Shown here piece after piece: positions 5,222-7,867 of a DNA stretch of 7,867 nucleotides. Source of the DNA: Thermoflexus sp035573655 (GTDB taxonomy: Bacteria; Chloroflexota; Anaerolineae; Thermoflexales; Thermoflexaceae). The DNA lies in NCBI GenBank assembly GCA_035573655.1, contig DATMAC010000271.1:1-7867 (forward strand), in the 5' to 3' direction. Below the pieces are notes generated by a model. The model was given only the letters and a program-made list of their open reading frames with translations, ran no database searches and was not told the DNA's origin. Both the position numbers and the translations under genes were made by a program. The number at the start of each line of letters is the position of its first letter. Position 1 is the stretch's first letter.

Positions 5222-6526
5222 ATGATTGCAAGTCAGGAGTGGGTGTCCGTCGATGAAGCCCGCCGGACAATTGTCGAGGAGTTCCAGCCGCTCCCTTCGG
5301 AATCCGTGACGCTGTCGGAAGCTCTCGGGCGGGTTCTGGCGGAGGCCATCGTGGCCGAGCATGACCTTCCGCCATTCCCCAATTCCGCAATGGACGGTTA
5401 CGCGGTCCGCTCCGTCGACACGATGGGGGCTGGAAGGGAACACCCCGTTCATCTCCGGGTGCTGGGGGAGGCTGCCGCAGGCCATCCATTTGTGGGCTCG
5501 ATTGAACCCGGAACCGCCGTGCGGATCGCCACCGGGGCGCCGCTGCCGGCCGGCGCGGATGCGGTCGTCCCTGTGGAGGATACGGACGACGAGGGAGGTC
5601 CCGGCCGTCTGCTTCCTTCCAGCATCGCTATCTTCCGGATGGTCCAACCTGGCGAGTTCGTCCGCCCGGCTGGGGAGGATGTGGCCCGCGGGACGATTGC
5701 TCTGGAACCGGGGACGGTGCTCACCCCCGGCGCCTTGGCCTTGCTGGCCGCCCTCGGCCGCTTGGAGGTCCCAGTTCATCGCCGCCCACGCGCAGCCCTC
5801 CTGGCGATCGGCGATGAGCTGGTTGAGCCCGGTCGCCCCTTGCCGCCCGGCTGCATCTATGAAACCAATCGGACCGCCTTAGCGGCTCAGGCCCAGGAGG
5901 CCGGGGCGGAGCCGATAGTGCTGGGGATCGCCCGGGACGATCCGGAGGATCTACAACGGTTACTGGACGAGGCGGCCGCGCATCATCCGGACCTGATCGT
6001 CTCCTCCGCTGGAGCTTCCGTCGGCGCTTATGATTGGGTCAAGGAAGTCGTCGGGCGCCATGGTGAGATCCGTCTTTGGAAAGTCCGGATCCGCCCCGGG
6101 AAACCTTTCGCCTTTGGCTATTATCGAGGCATCCCCTTCTTCGGCCTGCCAGGCAATCCGGTCTCTGCCATGATCACCTTTGACCAATTCGTTCGCCCTG
6201 TCCTGCGGCGGATGGGCGGCTATCCCCGCTGGGAGCGTCCGCGCATTCCGGTGCGCCTGGCCGAGCCGGTTTCCAGCGATGGGCGAGAGACTTACTTCCG
6301 CGCGCAGATTGTTTATGAGGACGGCCAATTTCAGGCCCGCCTCAGTGGCCTTCAGGGCTCTCATATCTTGAGCGCCATGGCCCGGGCCAACGGTCTGGTG
6401 ATCCTCCCGGAGGGCGTTCGCTCCCTCCCCGCGGGCACGGTGGTCATGGCGGAGGTCTGGGTCGATTTACAAGATCTCATCGGACGCTCGGAATCTCTCC
6501 TATCCTCAGCCGCGAGGAGGGCTTGA
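5222..6526 (+). CDS. moeA: molybdopterin molybdenumtransferase MoeA
   Basis: MoeA inserts molybdate (or tungstate) into adenylated molybdopterin, the last common step of Moco synthesis, in the cytoplasm. The 434-residue protein has the full family layout. The N-terminal domains carry LPPFPNSAMDGYAV with D58 and RIATGAPLPAGADAVVPVEDT (101-121). VRPAGEDVARG follows with D153. The MogA-like domain (about 188-325) has AIGDEL, SSAGASVGAYDWVK (261-274) and RPGKPFAFG...GLPGNPVSA. A C-terminal beta domain ends at about 415. The SAGASVG loop replaces the E. coli SGGVSVG form, a modest change. The ATG at 5222 follows AAGGAG at 10 bases. No other Moco gene is in the window. The stop overlaps the next start by one base (TGATG), indicating translational coupling. 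Confidence 0.97.
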   Translation: MIASQEWVSVDEARRTIVEEFQPLPSESVTLSEALGRVLAEAIVAEHDLPPFPNSAMDGYAVRSVDTMGAGREHPVHLRVLGEAAAGHPFVGSIEPGTAVRIATGAPLPAGADAVVPVEDTDDEGGPGRLLPSSIAIFRMVQPGEFVRPAGEDVARGTIALEPGTVLTPGALALLAALGRLEVPVHRRPRAALLAIGDELVEPGRPLPPGCIYETNRTALAAQAQEAGAEPIVLGIARDDPEDLQRLLDEAAAHHPDLIVSSAGASVGAYDWVKEVVGRHGEIRLWKVRIRPGKPFAFGYYRGIPFFGLPGNPVSAMITFDQFVRPVLRRMGGYPRWERPRIPVRLAEPVSSDGRETYFRAQIVYEDGQFQARLSGLQGSHILSAMARANGLVILPEGVRSLPAGTVVMAEVWVDLQDLIGRSESLLSSAARRA

Positions 6527-7221
6527 TGACCAAACGCGCGCCTCGTGCAACCCGGGCTTCCTCCCTGCCGTCGCTGCCGTTGCTGATCATCGTTGCCGCC
6601 GTCATCGTCGTCGCCGCTCTGATCGGCTATCAACTATGGGTGAATCGGCCCTCAGGAAAGGCGAGGGCAATCGATTATCCGACCGGCCTGACGCCCGATG
6701 GATACCCCTATAAGGGGAATCCGGAGGCCAAGGTGGTCATTGAGGAGTATTCGGATTTCCAATGTCCGGTGTGCGCCCGCTACACCCACGAGGTGGCGCC
6801 GCGTCTGGATGAGAAGTATATAAAGACCGGGAAGGTCTATTATATTTTCCGGTATTTCCCCTTCCTGGGGCCGGAGTCGTTCCGGGCGGCGGAGGCTGCA
6901 GCGTGCGCTGCGGAGCAGGGAAAGTTCTGGGAGTATGAGCAAACGATCTTCGCCAATCAACGCGGGGAGAACCTGGGCTGGTTTTCTGATGAGCGGCTGA
7001 TCAGCTTCGCGGCCCAGGTTGGGTTGGATCAGGGAGCCTTTGAGACTTGTCTGCGCTCCGGAAAATACCGTGATTTCATTCGTAGCGCCGCGGACGCCGG
7101 CCGCCAGCGAGGGGTACGGGCTACCCCTACGCTCTTCATCAACGGCGAGAAGATCGAGGGTCTCTACGATTTGGCATTCTACGAAACGTATATTGACACC
7201 CTGCTGCAGAAGAGCCAGTGA
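6526..7221 (+). CDS. membrane-anchored DsbA-family thiol:disulfide oxidoreductase
   Basis: This 231-residue protein should oxidise cysteines in exported proteins outside the cytoplasmic membrane. A short basic N-terminus (MTKRAPRATR) precedes one membrane segment (about 17-39), acting as an uncleaved anchor. A DsbA/thioredoxin-4 domain follows (about 66-228) with the active site FQCPVC (C80, C83), the helical section AAEAAACAAEQGKFWEY and the cis-proline loop RATPTLFING (P201). Two further cysteines, C127 and C175, sit where related proteins form a structural disulfide. I chose the ATG at 6526, preceded by AGGAGG (6515-6520) at 5 bases, over the TTG just before it. It overlaps moeA by one base and lies 19 bases before a VKOR-like gene, its likely oxidant. 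A BdbD-like name would also fit. Confidence 0.92.
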   Translation: MTKRAPRATRASSLPSLPLLIIVAAVIVVAALIGYQLWVNRPSGKARAIDYPTGLTPDGYPYKGNPEAKVVIEEYSDFQCPVCARYTHEVAPRLDEKYIKTGKVYYIFRYFPFLGPESFRAAEAAACAAEQGKFWEYEQTIFANQRGENLGWFSDERLISFAAQVGLDQGAFETCLRSGKYRDFIRSAADAGRQRGVRATPTLFINGEKIEGLYDLAFYETYIDTLLQKSQ

Positions 7222-7240
7222 TCGTCTAAGGGGAAGTCTG

Positions 7241-7708
7241 ATGGCGCAGCACACCGCCACGGCACTGAAGGGAAAGGATGTGCTCTCCCTCGCTCAGTTG
7301 GCCCTGGCAACGGCTGGGGCAATGGTCGCAGGGTATCTCACATGGAGCAAGCTCCGAGGGGAAGGTTTGATCTGCGTCGGGCTCCGGGGCTGCGATATTG
7401 TGAACAACAGCCCTTACGCGGAGTTGCTGGGGATTCCCGTGGCCGCCTGGGGGTTGGGCGCTTATCTGGCTCTCATGGCGCTAGGTCTTCCGTTTTGGAA
7501 AAGCCAGGCCCACCTTTACCCCTGGACGGTGGTCATCTCTTTTGCCATCACTCTGGGGGGCTGGATTTTCTCGATGTATCTCACGGCCATTGAAGCCTTC
7601 GTCCTTCACGCGTGGTGCAGCTGGTGCGTCACCTCGGCGATCCTGATCACTTTACTGCTGGGGGTGTGCGGAGCTCGTTTCTATCGAACGTTCTTCAAAG
7701 AGACATAG
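7241..7708 (+). CDS. vitamin K epoxide reductase (VKOR) family membrane protein
   Basis: Bacterial VKOR homologues do the job of DsbB: they re-oxidise a DsbA-like partner and pass electrons to quinone. The 155-residue protein has four membrane helices (about 16-35, 64-84, 94-117 and 121-147). All catalytic landmarks are present: the loop cysteines C45 and C51 (ICVGLRGCDIV), the conserved serine S57, and the CSWC active site (C126, C129) in the last helix. It is the single-domain form, without a fused thioredoxin domain; the DsbA-like protein encoded just upstream probably serves as its partner. The ATG at 7241 follows AAGGGGA (7228-7234) at 6 bases. An open frame continues upstream to 7019 but only overlaps dsbA in another frame, so I discarded it. 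Confidence 0.94.
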   Translation: MAQHTATALKGKDVLSLAQLALATAGAMVAGYLTWSKLRGEGLICVGLRGCDIVNNSPYAELLGIPVAAWGLGAYLALMALGLPFWKSQAHLYPWTVVISFAITLGGWIFSMYLTAIEAFVLHAWCSWCVTSAILITLLLGVCGARFYRTFFKET

Positions 7709-7711
7709 GGG

Positions 7712-7739
7712 AAGGCGCTGCCCTCACTAGTGCTTTTTT
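7712..7739 (+). terminator. candidate intrinsic terminator of the moeA-dsbA-VKOR unit
   Basis: AAGGCGCT (7712-7719) can pair with AGTGC plus the first Ts (7729-7736), including G-U pairs, around a 9-base loop. Six Ts (7734-7739) close it, and another T-rich stretch follows. It begins 4 bases after the VKOR stop, the expected place for the operon end. The stem is only moderately strong. Confidence 0.55.
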
Positions 7740-7752
7740 CAGATTTGTTTTT

Positions 7753-7770
7753 TGAGTACGCTGAGTACGC
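7753..7770 (+). repeat. tandem 9-base duplication
   Basis: TGAGTACGC occurs twice without a gap (7753-7761 and 7762-7770), directly after the terminator region. Its role is unknown; slippage or a short protein-binding repeat are possible. Confidence 0.6.
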
Positions 7771-7790
7771 GATGGGGAAGCCCAATAGCC

Positions 7791-7848
7791 CCTCCCTCCT
7801 TTCTCCCCCCTCCCCGCGGCCCGAAGGGCTGCGGGGAGGGGGGAGAAA
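7791..7848. repeat. type A palindrome, copy 5
   Basis: This is the longest hairpin of its family. An 18-bp perfect stem (7800-7817 with 7831-7848) is extended by one G-T and four G-C pairs (7818-7822 with 7826-7830) around a GAA loop. It begins with the same CCTCCCTCCT (7791-7800) as the copy at 3010 and is likewise followed by an A-rich then G-rich flank resembling the start of a type B element. Confidence 0.8.
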
Positions 7849-7867
7849 AAATTCTTTGGGGGCTGGG
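7849..7867 (+). repeat. possible left edge of a third type B palindrome, cut by the window end
   Basis: After the GA-rich arm, the sequence AAATTCTTTGGGGGC matches the entry flank of type B copies 1 and 2, in which an A-rich run, a T-rich run and GGGG(G)C follow one another. The window ends before the arms can be tested. Confidence 0.35.

Noticed and set aside
7019..7240. Upstream extension of the VKOR reading frame
   Set aside because: It overlaps dsbA out of frame. The ATG at 7241 has a good ribosome binding site and gives a protein of normal VKOR length.

Overview
The window looks like a piece of a moderately GC-rich bacterial chromosome. I think a thermophilic Chloroflexota (Anaerolineae/Thermoflexus-like) is most likely. 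That is inference from protein style: a long L25/Ctc with an acidic tail, a DsbA-VKOR pair in place of DsbA-DsbB, and intergenic spaces full of GC-rich palindromes. No rRNA or other marker gene is present to prove it.

Layout. Bases 1-365 hold the 3' end of a broken integron-type tyrosine recombinase gene with two single-base frameshifts; its last codons run into a palindromic repeat. Bases 598-2627 are on the minus strand. In transcription order they encode a small tail-anchored repeat protein of unknown function (2208-2627), ribosomal protein L25/Ctc (1478-2131) and an orphan NarL/FixJ response regulator (598-1248). From 3167 all genes are on the plus strand: a YbaK-type aminoacyl-tRNA deacylase (3167-3691) followed by TsaD (3764-4768). 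After a 453-base spacer with a strong promoter comes a moeA - dsbA-like - VKOR cluster (5222-7708), closed by a candidate intrinsic terminator.

How the genes fit together. YbaK (tRNA proofreading), TsaD (t6A tRNA modification) and L25 serve translation. The DsbA-like thiol oxidase and the VKOR-like membrane quinone reductase should form one disulfide-forming pathway outside the cytoplasm: VKOR re-oxidises DsbA and passes electrons to quinone. MoeA overlaps dsbA by one base, so molybdenum-cofactor synthesis and oxidative folding are probably expressed together.

The most unusual content is between the genes. One family of CT-rich/GA-rich palindromes (type A) appears about five times. A second palindrome (type B) has two copies with an identical 37-base core but different outer arms, each of which is still fully self-complementary. 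The two types often sit side by side as an A-B unit, once apparently inverted. In addition, a promoter-led minus-strand leader (about 2628-2818) can fold into three abutting stems, and the moeA leader contains a ladder of mutually exclusive pairings.
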